33,372 bases of DNA from contig JAJUGJ010000034.1 of the NCBI GenBank assembly GCA_029268225.1, positions 1 to 33,372 on the forward strand, given 5' to 3'. The translations under genes were made by a program, and so were the position numbers. This document shows, one piece after another, positions 8,683 to 17,408 of this stretch. The notes below the pieces were generated by a model. It was given only the letters and a program-made list of their open reading frames with translations, did not search any database and was not told the origin of the DNA. The stretch is from Burkholderiales bacterium (GTDB lineage Bacteria > Pseudomonadota > Gammaproteobacteria > Burkholderiales > Burkholderiaceae_C). Numbering within the stretch: position 1 is the stretch's first letter; every line of letters starts with the position of its first letter.

Positions 8683-9486
8683 TCAACTGCCCACGCGGAA
8701 CTCGATGCGGCGATTGCGCGCACGCCCCTCATCGGTGGCGTTGCTCGCCACCGGCTGATCCGGACCCAGACCGGACGTGCTCAAGCTGTCGGCACGCAGT
8801 CCCTTGCTGACAAGGTAGCTCTTGACGGCCTGGGCTCGAGCGAGGGACAAGCTGACGTTCGAGGCATGGCTCCCCTGCGCATCGGTGTGCCCGATGACCT
8901 CGAAACGGCGCCCCTGCAAACGCGCCATCGCCGCCGCCATCTCATCGAGGATCAGCAAACCCGCGGGCCGCAGCACCGCACTGCCGGGCTCGAACTCCAC
9001 GATGCGATTGGCCAGCGCCTGGTCCACCACCGCCTGCTCCTGTGCCGCCACGCGCAGGCCGTTGCGCACGGTGTAGGTCGGATTGAGCGACTGTGCCATC
9101 TCGCTGGCCAGTTGCTGGCGCACGGCCTCATTGCCCACCTCCCCCTTGAGGTCCACCGTCTGCCCCTGGATGCTGAGCTGGCCGTGGCTGACCTGCTTGA
9201 GCGCTGGCGACAGCAGCTTTTGCACATGCTGTGACCACTGCGGCGGCGCAACCACCGAGCCGAGCGACAGCTGGTCCACCACACGCTCCGCCCCGTAGAG
9301 TTCACGCAAACGCGAGATCACCGCCACCCGTGTGGCCTCATCTGGCACCGTGCCAGCCACCACCACCTGCCCCGGCCCCTGTATCTGTGCCCCGGCAGTG
9401 GCTTGCGCCCCCACCCAGGCCGCACACAGCCCCAGCCCGACGAGCACACCCAGGCGCACCCCATGCATCCATTTCACCGCTTGCAT
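8683..9486 (-). CDS. T6SS-associated OmpA-domain (peptidoglycan-binding) exported protein
   Basis: This is a 267-residue protein with a likely signal peptide (hydrophobic residues 10-26, cleavage after AQA near 29). A middle region (about 37-155) looks BON-like, with GQVVVAGTVPDEATR and LKGEVGNEAVRQ. A C-terminal OmpA/Pal domain (about 160-267) carries the diaminopimelate-contacting pair Asp202 (IGHTDAQG) and Arg217 (NVSLSLARAQAV). The probable role is anchoring the secretion apparatus to peptidoglycan, standing in for the OmpA-like extensions seen on TssL or TagL elsewhere. That role is inferred from its place as the last gene after tssM-tagF. Start ATG 9486 lies 4 bp after the tagF stop with GGAG nine bases upstream; upstream ORF sequence overlaps tagF and is ignored. 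Confidence 0.85.
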   Translation of the reverse strand: MQAVKWMHGVRLGVLVGLGLCAAWVGAQATAGAQIQGPGQVVVAGTVPDEATRVAVISRLRELYGAERVVDQLSLGSVVAPPQWSQHVQKLLSPALKQVSHGQLSIQGQTVDLKGEVGNEAVRQQLASEMAQSLNPTYTVRNGLRVAAQEQAVVDQALANRIVEFEPGSAVLRPAGLLILDEMAAAMARLQGRRFEVIGHTDAQGSHASNVSLSLARAQAVKSYLVSKGLRADSLSTSGLGPDQPVASNATDEGRARNRRIEFRVGS

Positions 9487-9490
9487 CACA

Positions 9491-10477
9491 TCAGACTCCG
9501 AGAAACACTTCCTGATAGGTGGCCAAAGCCTGCGACAAGGACAGACCGGGATCACGCAGGTAGTTCGACAGCTTGCGCAAACCGTAATCCGTCTGCACCT
9601 CGTCCTCCACCCATTCGGCCTGGTTGACACTGACCGCCTCCTGGGCCAACGTGTAGGGGTCAATCAGGGTGCTCAGCGTGGCCGCCGAGGCGCCCTGGAA
9701 GCCAATCACAAGATGGGTGAGCCCCTCATGGCTCACCAGGTAGAGCCCCAACTCCACATCGTGACGGCGAAAGAAGCCCAGCACCAGAGACAGCCAGAAT
9801 GCCGCCACCGATCCGCGCAAGCTCGCGTCGTGGACCAGGGGCAGGCACAGTGCCTTGCTCAAGCGCCCGGCCCCCTGACTCATCACCGGCTGCAAAAGCA
9901 AGCCCAACGCCAGCGTAGCCTGACGCACGCACACCTTGGCGCCACTGGCCGCGAGCATCTGCTCCAGACTGGCCACCGTGTGGGTGTCCAGAAACTCCTG
10001 CAAGACACCGCGTGCCACCGCCTCGGGTAGGTCATGCGACACGGGGGCCTGCAGACTCGCTTGAGCGTGGGACAGATCGGTGGCGGCATGCGCCACGCCG
10101 GATACCTGATCCAGACGCCCCCAAACCCGAGCCAGGGCCACAGGGGCGACATCCGGAAAGGTCCGTGGCGTGGCCACGTCGAACGAACAGGCGGTGATGA
10201 AAGGAAAGCGCCGCCCCGAGGTGTCCTGACTGGCGCGCCAGTGGCCAGCCAGTCCCACGCGACTGGCGGTACCCAAAATGGCGAACTGCACAGGCGGGGC
10301 CGCGTCATAGCGCAGCTTCCAGCGCGGATCGGTGGCCAGACGCTCCATCGTCTGAGATTGCCAACGGTCCAGATGCTCGATCAAGGCACCATGATGGCTG
10401 CTGCGCACGAAGTCGCCACGCGAGGGCAGCTTGCCGAAATACAGCAGCTCATGGTTGACAGGGGCCGACGCGCTCAC
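9491..10477 (-). CDS. tagF: Type VI secretion-associated protein TagF (ImpM family)
   Basis: This is a 328-residue cytosolic protein. In Pseudomonas and Agrobacterium, TagF represses T6SS assembly post-translationally by acting on Fha/TssM-linked steps and is relieved by the Ppk-PppA pathway. The N-terminal signature YFGKLPSRGDFVR (residues 13-25) and the SGRRFPF segment are typical of the DUF2094 domain. The C-terminal half (about 180-328) is an extension often seen in this family. The start is a GTG at 10475-10477 overlapping the tssM TGA (GTGA) with GGAGG eight bases upstream, so it is translationally coupled to tssM. No PpkA or PppA gene is in the window. Confidence 0.9.
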   Translation of the reverse strand: MSASAPVNHELLYFGKLPSRGDFVRSSHHGALIEHLDRWQSQTMERLATDPRWKLRYDAAPPVQFAILGTASRVGLAGHWRASQDTSGRRFPFITACSFDVATPRTFPDVAPVALARVWGRLDQVSGVAHAATDLSHAQASLQAPVSHDLPEAVARGVLQEFLDTHTVASLEQMLAASGAKVCVRQATLALGLLLQPVMSQGAGRLSKALCLPLVHDASLRGSVAAFWLSLVLGFFRRHDVELGLYLVSHEGLTHLVIGFQGASAATLSTLIDPYTLAQEAVSVNQAEWVEDEVQTDYGLRKLSNYLRDPGLSLSQALATYQEVFLGV

Positions 10478-13400
10478 AGGGTGCCCTCCGCCGCCACCGG
10501 TTCGACCGGGCCGGCAATGATGGCAGGCAAGCTGCCCAACCCTGCCGCAGAAGCGCCTCCTGTACCAGCAGCCTGGGCCACCGGTTGAGCGGTGGGCGCA
10601 TCGGCATTCGAAATGATGCGCAGCTGCACCGCCACGGCCGTATCGGACTTCGCCCAGCGCAGCTCGAACACCCCATCGTCCACGCGCTTGCGCTGCGCGG
10701 AATTGATCATCTTCTCCAGCCCAAAGCGCCCCGGCTCCTGAAAGAAGGTCACGGGAGTGCCGTCATAGGTGACCCCTGAGATCTTCACCCCCGGCGTGCC
10801 CGGACCGGGCCAGACAAAATGGGTCCAGCTCGCCTTGCCATTGCGATAGCGCAGTGCCTGACCATCGACCTCGATGGTGTACTCGGTCAGTCCAGGCACG
10901 GCCTGTGGCAGCATCTGGAACACCGTTTGCACCTCGGCCGCGCCACCGCCCGCTGACGCCCCCGCCGATGCAGCAGACTGCCCGCCCAGCGGCGCCATCC
11001 AGGCACCGACACCGCTCACAAACTCGGGCCTCAGGCGCACCCCCATGTCAGCCCAGGTGCGTGGCGTGATGCTGTCACCGCGCTTGAGCACGAGCGCACC
11101 CAGAGACTGCTCGACGAACTTGCTCACAGCCCCTTCTGCCCCGAAGACCTTGGCCACCTCCACCGGACTGGCCTCCATGCGCGCCTGTCGATCAAACGGA
11201 TATTTGTTGGCCAGGGTGCGCTGATAGGGCTCGAACACCTGTGCCATCCACACGCGGTTGAGCTCGGCTTCCGCCGGCTTGACGATCACGCCATAAGCCT
11301 GCATTAAGGGGCGCACCAGGATCGGTCGCAGGGCATTGCGTGCGGGCTCGCTGAGACCGTTAAGCAACTGCTCGTCCACCAGTTTGAGCGCCTCAGCCAG
11401 TTCCCCACTGCCCTCCAGTGTTTCCACCATGAACTTGCGTGACGCAGGCCCCGCATCGCCCTGGGTCTTCATCTGATTGAAGCGTGAACGGATCTTGGAG
11501 AGTGCCTCCAGATAATGTTGGATCAGAGGCTCCTGCCCTTCACGCGGCATCATCAAGCGGTGCAAGCTGGCGAACTCCTGCCCGATCGGACCCATCGGGA
11601 TCTGCGCGTCCTTGCCCAGTGTGAGATTCACGTTGACCGGCGTGGGGCTGGGCGTGACGCTCAGGATGCGTTGCTTGAACCACTCCAGGAAACTCTTTTG
11701 CCCCTTGGCCAAACGCTCGTTGACCAGAGAGGGGTTGTCCCATGAGGTTTGATCGTACAAGGTGTGCAGCAGCACGCCCACGGGCGAATTGCTGGGATCG
11801 CCCAGACGGTTCATGTGCAACACGGCCTGATCGAAGCTCGCAAAGTCGTGCACGGTCAGACCCTGCATGAACTTCTGCCACTCTCGCACGTACTCTGTCT
11901 TGTAGAGGTGCGTGAGCGCCTTCTGAATCTGCTCCGGACTGCCCTCCAGGGTGAGGTCGTCGGCCGCGGCTGTCTTGAGCACCCAGTCCGACGATTGCAA
12001 CTCGGTGTGCGCAGCGTTCTGGATCGCGTCCTTCACGTACTGCTCCCAGGCCTCACGCGTGAAGGCGCCCGAGACGGCATGACTGCCGGCGACGATCTGA
12101 CGATCGCCCTCCGTGACGAACCGGGTGACGGTGACCGGCGCAAAGCGGGTGGCGGCGCGGGCTTTGATCTCCCCGTAAACGCGCTCACGAGCGGGCATGC
12201 CCTTGACGACGCGGCGCAGGTTCTCGCGGGTCTGGTCCAGCAAGGTGAGGTTGAGTTCCTGTTGCGGGAAATCCGGATCGCTCATTTGCGCCAAGGCAAA
12301 GGACATGATGCGCTCGGCCCGCTGGATCAGCTGCTCGCGGGGCATGGCGCCACGGTTGGTCTCCAGCCAGTTCCGCCAAAAACGCGTGAGTTGATCGCTC
12401 ATGTGGCCGGCCTCGAGCCGACTGCGATCACCCAGCATCAAATAGGCTTTCAGCGCGTTATAGGCCTCGGTGACGTTGGTGCTGGAAGCCTGGGTGTAGG
12501 CCACACCGCTGGTGGCCGCCACCCCGGACGTTGCCGATGCAGTGCTTGCATTGCCCGGGGCGGCAGATGTGCTCACCAACATGACCTCTGAGGCGGCCCC
12601 CACGGCGGGCATCGCCGCACCGGCATCTGCCACGGCCATCACGGGCGATTCGGCGGCCCGTTGCAAGGGACGCAAATCGGAGGCATGGGCATTGACCTCC
12701 GTGAGGTAGCCGGCAATGGCCTGGGCGGCCGGCTTGAGCATCACCGACTGCAGGCCATGAAAGTACTCCTCCTTGAGGCGGGCCTCGATGGCGTCTCCCT
12801 GATAGAGACCCAAACCAATCGACCAGGGGCGCTCGCTGCGGTAGCGCTGCATCTGCTCCAGACGGTCTTGCAGAATCTCCAGCGCTTCCAGACGTGACTG
12901 CAGGTCAACCCGCTGCTGCTGAACCTGCTGCGCTTTGAGCAGGTCTGCCTGCACATGGGCCACCAACTGTCGGTTGCCCATGTAAGACCAGGTCCAGCCG
13001 GCCAGCACGGCCCCCACCAAGGTCAGACCACCGAAGAAGGCTGCATAGCGCAGCCGCAGTTTGTGACGGCTGGTGTACTGCTTGACCAGATCACGGTCAG
13101 CAAAGATGACGCGCGAGAACAGCTCTTTGAGGAAGAAGCCACTCTGTGAGTAGACGGCAGCGGCCGGCCCCTGCTGGAGCTGCAAGCCAAACTGCTCGGC
13201 CACACGCTCGCTGGCACGGCTTGTAGACTGCCCTTCCTGCACGGCGCTCGTGAAGTAGAAGCCGCGGAAGATGGGGCGGAACTGATAAGGGTTGTCCTCG
13301 AACAGTGTGTTGAGGAAGGTGCGCAAGGCGGGCTTGAGCGCAGCGAACTCCAACGGGAACGTCAGCACACCTGGGGGCAACTGCTCGCCCCGGTGCAGCG

Positions 13401-14361
13401 ACATGCGCGCCACCGATGCATCCTTGAGGCCTTGATAGAGCAGATCGAACTGTTGCTCGAACTGCGCGATCACGTCGCCTCGGCCGGTGGTGTCATAAGG
13501 CAGGGTGGCGCCCCAGACCTTGTCACGTTCGCTGCGCTCGCGGTCTTCGAAAAAATCCACGAACCCCGCGATCAGATCGGCCTTGGTGAACACGACATAG
13601 ACCGGCGCAAAGACCTCCAGCTTTTCGGTGAGCTCCTGGACACGCTGGCGCAGCTTGCGCGCCAGGTCAATCGCGAACTCGGGCTTGTTGGCGCCCAGCT
13701 CCGCCACGCTGACGGCAATGATGACGCCATTGAGCGGCGCTTTCGGGCGATGCTTCTTGAGCAGGGAGAGGAAGCCCAGCCACTCCCCCCGGTCTTCTTC
13801 ATGCACCGAGTAACGGCCTGCGGTGTCCAGCAAGATGCCTTCAGTGGTGAAGTACCAGTCGCAATGGCGCGTGCCTCCAATGCCCTGGATGACGTTGTCG
13901 GTGTTGTCCGCAAAGGGAAACTTCAAACCCGACTTGACCACCGCCGAGCTTTTGCCCGCAGCCGGGTTGCCGATGACAGCGTACCAGGGCAGCTCGTACA
14001 AGGCGGCTGAGCCCGAGGTCTCGCCCAGGCGAGAGGTCTTGATCAGCTTGACAGCCTCTGCCATGCGTTCGCGCACAGCGGCCACTTCATCCTGGCGCCC
14101 GGCGCTGGCAGCTTCGCGCACGGCTTTGTCGGCCTCGTCGGCCATCGCCTGCTCCAGGGACTGCGCGGCACGCTGCGCCCGCCAGCGGCGCACGCCCCAG
14201 ACGATCAACCAGGCCACCAGCAGCAGGCCCAGCACCGCGCCCACCCAGATCAACCCGACCTTCATCGTGTCGGCACCCAGCAGGAGCAGCCCGGCCAGCG
14301 CGGCCACGCCGATGACCGTCAAGGTGCGGGAGTCAAGGAGAAATCGCCAGATTCTTTGCAT
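10474..14361 (-). CDS. tssM: Type VI secretion system membrane subunit TssM (IcmF)
   Basis: This is a 1295-residue inner-membrane protein, the core of the TssJLM trans-envelope complex. Two membrane helices lie at residues about 13-30 and 35-56. A cytosolic P-loop domain follows with an intact Walker A GNPAAGKS (131-138), LLDTAGRY (177-184) and FTKADL (258-263), so NTP binding looks preserved. A third helix lies at about 439-461, and the rest is the large periplasmic IcmF-related and C-terminal domain. The length is normal for the family. Start ATG 14361 has a weak GGA upstream, 17 bp after the preceding stop. Its TssL and TssJ partners are not encoded in this window. Confidence 0.96.
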   Translation of the reverse strand: MQRIWRFLLDSRTLTVIGVAALAGLLLLGADTMKVGLIWVGAVLGLLLVAWLIVWGVRRWRAQRAAQSLEQAMADEADKAVREAASAGRQDEVAAVRERMAEAVKLIKTSRLGETSGSAALYELPWYAVIGNPAAGKSSAVVKSGLKFPFADNTDNVIQGIGGTRHCDWYFTTEGILLDTAGRYSVHEEDRGEWLGFLSLLKKHRPKAPLNGVIIAVSVAELGANKPEFAIDLARKLRQRVQELTEKLEVFAPVYVVFTKADLIAGFVDFFEDRERSERDKVWGATLPYDTTGRGDVIAQFEQQFDLLYQGLKDASVARMSLHRGEQLPPGVLTFPLEFAALKPALRTFLNTLFEDNPYQFRPIFRGFYFTSAVQEGQSTSRASERVAEQFGLQLQQGPAAAVYSQSGFFLKELFSRVIFADRDLVKQYTSRHKLRLRYAAFFGGLTLVGAVLAGWTWSYMGNRQLVAHVQADLLKAQQVQQQRVDLQSRLEALEILQDRLEQMQRYRSERPWSIGLGLYQGDAIEARLKEEYFHGLQSVMLKPAAQAIAGYLTEVNAHASDLRPLQRAAESPVMAVADAGAAMPAVGAASEVMLVSTSAAPGNASTASATSGVAATSGVAYTQASSTNVTEAYNALKAYLMLGDRSRLEAGHMSDQLTRFWRNWLETNRGAMPREQLIQRAERIMSFALAQMSDPDFPQQELNLTLLDQTRENLRRVVKGMPARERVYGEIKARAATRFAPVTVTRFVTEGDRQIVAGSHAVSGAFTREAWEQYVKDAIQNAAHTELQSSDWVLKTAAADDLTLEGSPEQIQKALTHLYKTEYVREWQKFMQGLTVHDFASFDQAVLHMNRLGDPSNSPVGVLLHTLYDQTSWDNPSLVNERLAKGQKSFLEWFKQRILSVTPSPTPVNVNLTLGKDAQIPMGPIGQEFASLHRLMMPREGQEPLIQHYLEALSKIRSRFNQMKTQGDAGPASRKFMVETLEGSGELAEALKLVDEQLLNGLSEPARNALRPILVRPLMQAYGVIVKPAEAELNRVWMAQVFEPYQRTLANKYPFDRQARMEASPVEVAKVFGAEGAVSKFVEQSLGALVLKRGDSITPRTWADMGVRLRPEFVSGVGAWMAPLGGQSAASAGASAGGGAAEVQTVFQMLPQAVPGLTEYTIEVDGQALRYRNGKASWTHFVWPGPGTPGVKISGVTYDGTPVTFFQEPGRFGLEKMINSAQRKRVDDGVFELRWAKSDTAVAVQLRIISNADAPTAQPVAQAAGTGGASAAGLGSLPAIIAGPVEPVAAEGTL

Positions 14362-14378
14362 GGGAACATCCAGATCAT

Positions 14379-15989
14379 TCAGGCTGCGTCAGGGACGGCC
14401 TGCAGGGGTGGCATCGGCGACAAGGCCACAACCACACGTTCATGAGAAGACTGCACCAGAGTGGCCACGGCCACGCGCTGCGCCTGTTCGCTGGCCCGCA
14501 GGGCCGCACAGGCCAGCGCTGTGGGCACCAGAGCCCGTGCCACGCCCAGGTCACCACAGGCCTCTCCCACCCGCGTCACTTGCTGCACAGGGTCGAGGTC
14601 GGGGAGCACGTCTTGCAGGGTTTCATACAGTTCGCCGGTGCGGCTCGCGCGATGATCCGCATCCGAGACCACCACCAGCCCCTCAGGCGAGGGAGAGGTC
14701 CGCTGCAGCAACTCGGTGAAGACCGCTGTCAAGGTGCTGCAACCAATCCGACCGGCGGCATCAGCTGACTTGTCACGCCGGCCGCAGATCGGCCGCCACA
14801 AGCGCATCGCCTCGGGCACCTGCGCTTGCAACTGCGGCCACATGGGATGAGCCAGCAACAGAGCCGCAGCCCCCTCCCCCGGCACGCGACCGGTCTGATG
14901 GAGCGCGGTGAACAATTCGCCCACAGCCTGCATGTGATCGACCCGATCGGCATCGATGGCGCTGTCCACGGCCAGAATCAGCAGCAGTTCGGGGCGGGAC
15001 TCACGCGTCCATCGCAGCAGGTGCTGGTCGATCTCGGACCACAAGGCCTCGGCGTGGGTGAGCATGGTGGTTTGCCATACCGGGGCGTGCGCCGACACCG
15101 CGGTGGTCCAGTCCTGCAGCACCGTGCACTGCCCCTGCAACCAGACGGTGGCCGCATCGCGGTCGGCCTCCTGCCAATGTGAGGGCCACAGCACTCGCAC
15201 CGTGACGCGCGGACGCCGCGCCTCACGTGACGCCGCCAACGCAGGCGACATGGGATGAGCCACACCGGCGAGGTGTGCCTTGCCCACTGCCTGTTCATCC
15301 AGTGCCAGCGCATGAGGCGCCAGATCGCTCGACGCTTGCCCCTGCGCATGGTCTGCGTGCAAGCCAGAGAGCACGTCAAGCACCCGGTGCAAGGGGGCTT
15401 CGACCAAAGCCAACGCACGCAGCACGGCCGGGGGTAAACCACCCTCGTCCGGATGCGCCAGTTCGCCGTGTGCCAGCAGCCAGTCATCTAGATCGATGTC
15501 GGGCACCCGGGCGGTGAACACAGGCAGTCCTTCCAGGTCTTGCAGGTGCGCATCCAGATCCGGCCGCACCGCGCCGGCTTGCAGGCTGGACCAGGCGGTG
15601 TCACTGTCGACGCCCGCTGGCAGGTGCACCGCCTCGGCCAGCACCCAGGCCGAGGCCTGACGTTGTGCCTGCGCCTCGGCAGACAAGCTCGCTTCGGCAG
15701 CCTGCTCGCCTGGTGTGGGTGCACGGGTGCCAGGCATCGCGGCCGAGCCGGCCACGGACGTCCGCAAACGCTGCACACCCCATATCGCAGCCAGCAAGCC
15801 TCCGGTGAGCAGCAGCGGCAGCACCAGCAGTTGCAGGACGATGTCGCCCATGCCGATGTCGCGCTCGGCGTTCTGCCATTGCCAGATGGTGACCAGCCAC
15901 ACGATGGCGGCGATCACCAACCCCAACCCCAGCACTTTCAAAATCCTGGCCATGCCCTGACTGCCTGCTCGATGACCGTGCTGCTTCAT
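14379..15989 (-). CDS. T6SS-operon membrane protein with a degenerate beta-ketoacyl-synthase-like domain
   Basis: This is a 536-residue protein with no name I recognise. Two membrane helices sit at residues about 17-38 and 51-73, joined by a short WQNAERDIGMGDI loop. A low-complexity linker follows, then a large soluble part. The part from about residue 262 resembles a ketoacyl-synthase/thiolase fold: RPELLLILAVDSAIDADRV and VPGEGAAALLL (369-379) match the synthase segment that follows the nucleophile. VVVSDADHRASRTGELYETL and GEACGDLGVARALVPTAL match its C-terminal half. Where the catalytic Cys would sit (THAEALWSEID) there is none, so it is probably non-enzymatic. Start ATG 15989 has AGGTG upstream; an ORF extension to 16091 overlaps the PAAR gene. 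It lies between PAAR and tssM, so a structural or effector-adaptor role is possible (inference). Confidence 0.75.
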   Translation of the reverse strand: MKQHGHRAGSQGMARILKVLGLGLVIAAIVWLVTIWQWQNAERDIGMGDIVLQLLVLPLLLTGGLLAAIWGVQRLRTSVAGSAAMPGTRAPTPGEQAAEASLSAEAQAQRQASAWVLAEAVHLPAGVDSDTAWSSLQAGAVRPDLDAHLQDLEGLPVFTARVPDIDLDDWLLAHGELAHPDEGGLPPAVLRALALVEAPLHRVLDVLSGLHADHAQGQASSDLAPHALALDEQAVGKAHLAGVAHPMSPALAASREARRPRVTVRVLWPSHWQEADRDAATVWLQGQCTVLQDWTTAVSAHAPVWQTTMLTHAEALWSEIDQHLLRWTRESRPELLLILAVDSAIDADRVDHMQAVGELFTALHQTGRVPGEGAAALLLAHPMWPQLQAQVPEAMRLWRPICGRRDKSADAAGRIGCSTLTAVFTELLQRTSPSPEGLVVVSDADHRASRTGELYETLQDVLPDLDPVQQVTRVGEACGDLGVARALVPTALACAALRASEQAQRVAVATLVQSSHERVVVALSPMPPLQAVPDAA

Positions 15990-16026
15990 GGCAGCACCTG
16001 TGACGGTGTGGAGAGCCTCAAAAGGC

Positions 16027-16296
16027 TCAAATGCCGGTGGAGACCGCCTGTCCGGAGATGAGGGTGGCCCCGCAGGCGCACTTGTCGCCATGGCGGGCAG
16101 CAGGTTGGCCGTCGATGATCATGGTGGGATCGCCACTCACGATCACGGTGGTGCCACCATGACCTTTCTTGGGGCAAGTGACCTTGTCACCCACCCGCGC
16201 AATGCGACGGCCATGGGTGTCGGTGCTTGCCGAGGCCCCCACCACCTTGCCGCCATGGCTGGTGCTGTCTCCCAAGACAATGAATGGGCGTCCCAT
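16027..16296 (-). CDS. PAAR-domain spike-tip protein
   Basis: This is an 89-residue protein that would sharpen the VgrG spike and dock effectors. It begins MGRPFIVLGDSTSHGG, typical of stand-alone PAAR proteins, and carries the eponymous motif PAARHGD (residues 65-71). Repeated Gly-Asp turns and Cys/His residues (Cys41, Cys73, Cys75 and His69 among them) fit the metal-binding beta-cone. No effector extension is attached. I chose ATG 16296; AGGGA lies just upstream, and the longer reading back to 16380 starts in non-conserved sequence. It is the second gene of the minus-strand run, 37 bp before the ketoacyl-synthase-like gene. No vgrG is nearby. Confidence 0.9.
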   Translation of the reverse strand: MGRPFIVLGDSTSHGGKVVGASASTDTHGRRIARVGDKVTCPKKGHGGTTVIVSGDPTMIIDGQPAARHGDKCACGATLISGQAVSTGI

Positions 16297-16400
16297 GGTC
16301 CCTGCGCTCCCTGCAATCTCTTTGTATGTGCGGCCGGATGAACCGACGCGGGCGCAGTCTAAGGCGCAGCAGCCCCCCACGAGCCCCCCCGCTAGAGGGG

Positions 16401-16423
16401 TGACACTGTGACAGTCTGTGTCA
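16401..16423. repeat. Nested inverted repeat between the M15 peptidase and PAAR genes
   Basis: TGACAC (16401-16406) pairs with GTGTCA (16418-16423), and an inner perfect ACTGT-G-ACAGT palindrome (16405-16415) is nested off-centre. It begins 8 bp past the M15 peptidase stop and lies 105 bp upstream of the PAAR start. It could be a terminator/attenuator or an operator. A TTGACA on the minus strand (16419-16424) lacks a matching -10. Confidence 0.45.
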
Positions 16424-16430
16424 AGTGCGC

Positions 16431-17300
16431 TCAGCGGTTACGCGCTGCCCGCATGGCTTCGCGCACGCCAGGCTTGCGCCACTCGACGTGACCGAAGTCC
16501 ATCATCTGCCAACGCCCACCCCAGGTCAGTCCCAAGCGCTCAGCGACCTCGCCATACAGCTGATAACCGCGCATGGCCCAGGGGTCTTTTTCACTGATGA
16601 CGAGCTTGCCATCTCGGTAGAAAGCACAGTCAGCGCCCAGGCCGTACTGGTGGTAGCTCTGCCAGGCGCCGGCGTTGGTCACATGTCCACCTTTGGCCGC
16701 CAGCATGGCCTGACGTTCGGGACTGCGCCAGCCCTCCAGCAAGGCCATGTCGTAGCCGTGCTCCTCCTTCATGATCTTGAAAACGCGCAGCAGCGTTTGC
16801 ACGAAATCGGGGTCCATCTGCTCCCAACGCCGGTCCGCGCTGGCCAGCAGAGGCCGCACGATCTCGACTTCAGCGGTGTCAAACACCTCGGGTGGCAAGG
16901 GAGGGGGCGGCACCAGGTGCTCGCCCTGCAACAGCTGAGCCACCTGTGGGTGAAGCGGATCGATGCGGTCGTCGAAGCCCTCCAGGGTGCGAGTGCCCCA
17001 CAGGCTCCAGCCCAGCGCGAACGCCACAGGCAGAGACAACAGCGTACCGCCCCCCAGCACCCAGTGCCAGCGACGAGACCAACCCTGGCGAACACCGCGC
17101 ATGGCGCCATCGACCTGACGCGACCAGCTCACTGGCACCTGCTGAATCTGTGCCCCCACGCCCTGCCCCAGACGCAGCCCTCGATGCCACCAGCGTTGCC
17201 AGCGCAGCGAGATCGCTTGGCGCCAGTGAGGAAACAGCCACATGGCCAACACCACGCTGACCAGCACGAAGTAGCCCAACACCCACCCTGTTTGCATCAT
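16431..17300 (-). CDS. Membrane-anchored M15-family peptidoglycan peptidase, TagX-like
   Basis: This is a 289-residue protein. Helices lie at residues about 6-23 and 80-101 with basic sequence between; the region after the second is presumably periplasmic. Residues about 165-275 are an M15 (VanY/endolysin-like) zinc peptidase: LLEGWRSPERQ with Arg192, SYHQYGLGAD with His217 and Asp224, and MDFGHVEW with His271, so the full metal triad is present. Acinetobacter TagX, an M15 L,D-endopeptidase, is needed for T6SS assembly; the T6SS location here suggests the same role of opening peptidoglycan for the membrane complex. It could instead be an unrelated wall enzyme. The start is either of two adjacent ATGs (17298-17300, 17295-17297) with only a weak AAGA upstream. 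It is divergent from the 17409 gene. Confidence 0.82.
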   Translation of the reverse strand: MMQTGWVLGYFVLVSVVLAMWLFPHWRQAISLRWQRWWHRGLRLGQGVGAQIQQVPVSWSRQVDGAMRGVRQGWSRRWHWVLGGGTLLSLPVAFALGWSLWGTRTLEGFDDRIDPLHPQVAQLLQGEHLVPPPPLPPEVFDTAEVEIVRPLLASADRRWEQMDPDFVQTLLRVFKIMKEEHGYDMALLEGWRSPERQAMLAAKGGHVTNAGAWQSYHQYGLGADCAFYRDGKLVISEKDPWAMRGYQLYGEVAERLGLTWGGRWQMMDFGHVEWRKPGVREAMRAARNR

Positions 17301-17408
17301 TCTTGTAACCAGTCTTTGCAGCCACCGCTCGGGGGACTTTCACGGTGCAGTCCGCCTCCCTAGAATGCGCCGGTTCACACATTCATAAAACCAAACAGGG
17401 AGTCGGGC

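Noticed and set aside
9487..9663. N-terminal extension of the OmpA-domain protein
   Set aside because: It overlaps the end of tagF in another frame and precedes a good signal peptide with its own start.
11749..12591. 280-residue plus-strand open frame inside tssM
   Set aside because: Antisense to the middle of an intact TssM; composition is that of a shadow frame.
16419..16424. Perfect TTGACA -35 box on the minus strand before the PAAR gene
   Set aside because: No acceptable -10 at 16-18 bp spacing; the sequence there is a C-rich run.
17361..17366. TAGAAT as a -10 box for the gene at 17409
   Set aside because: No -35 with more than chance similarity at 16-18 bp upstream, so I did not list a promoter.
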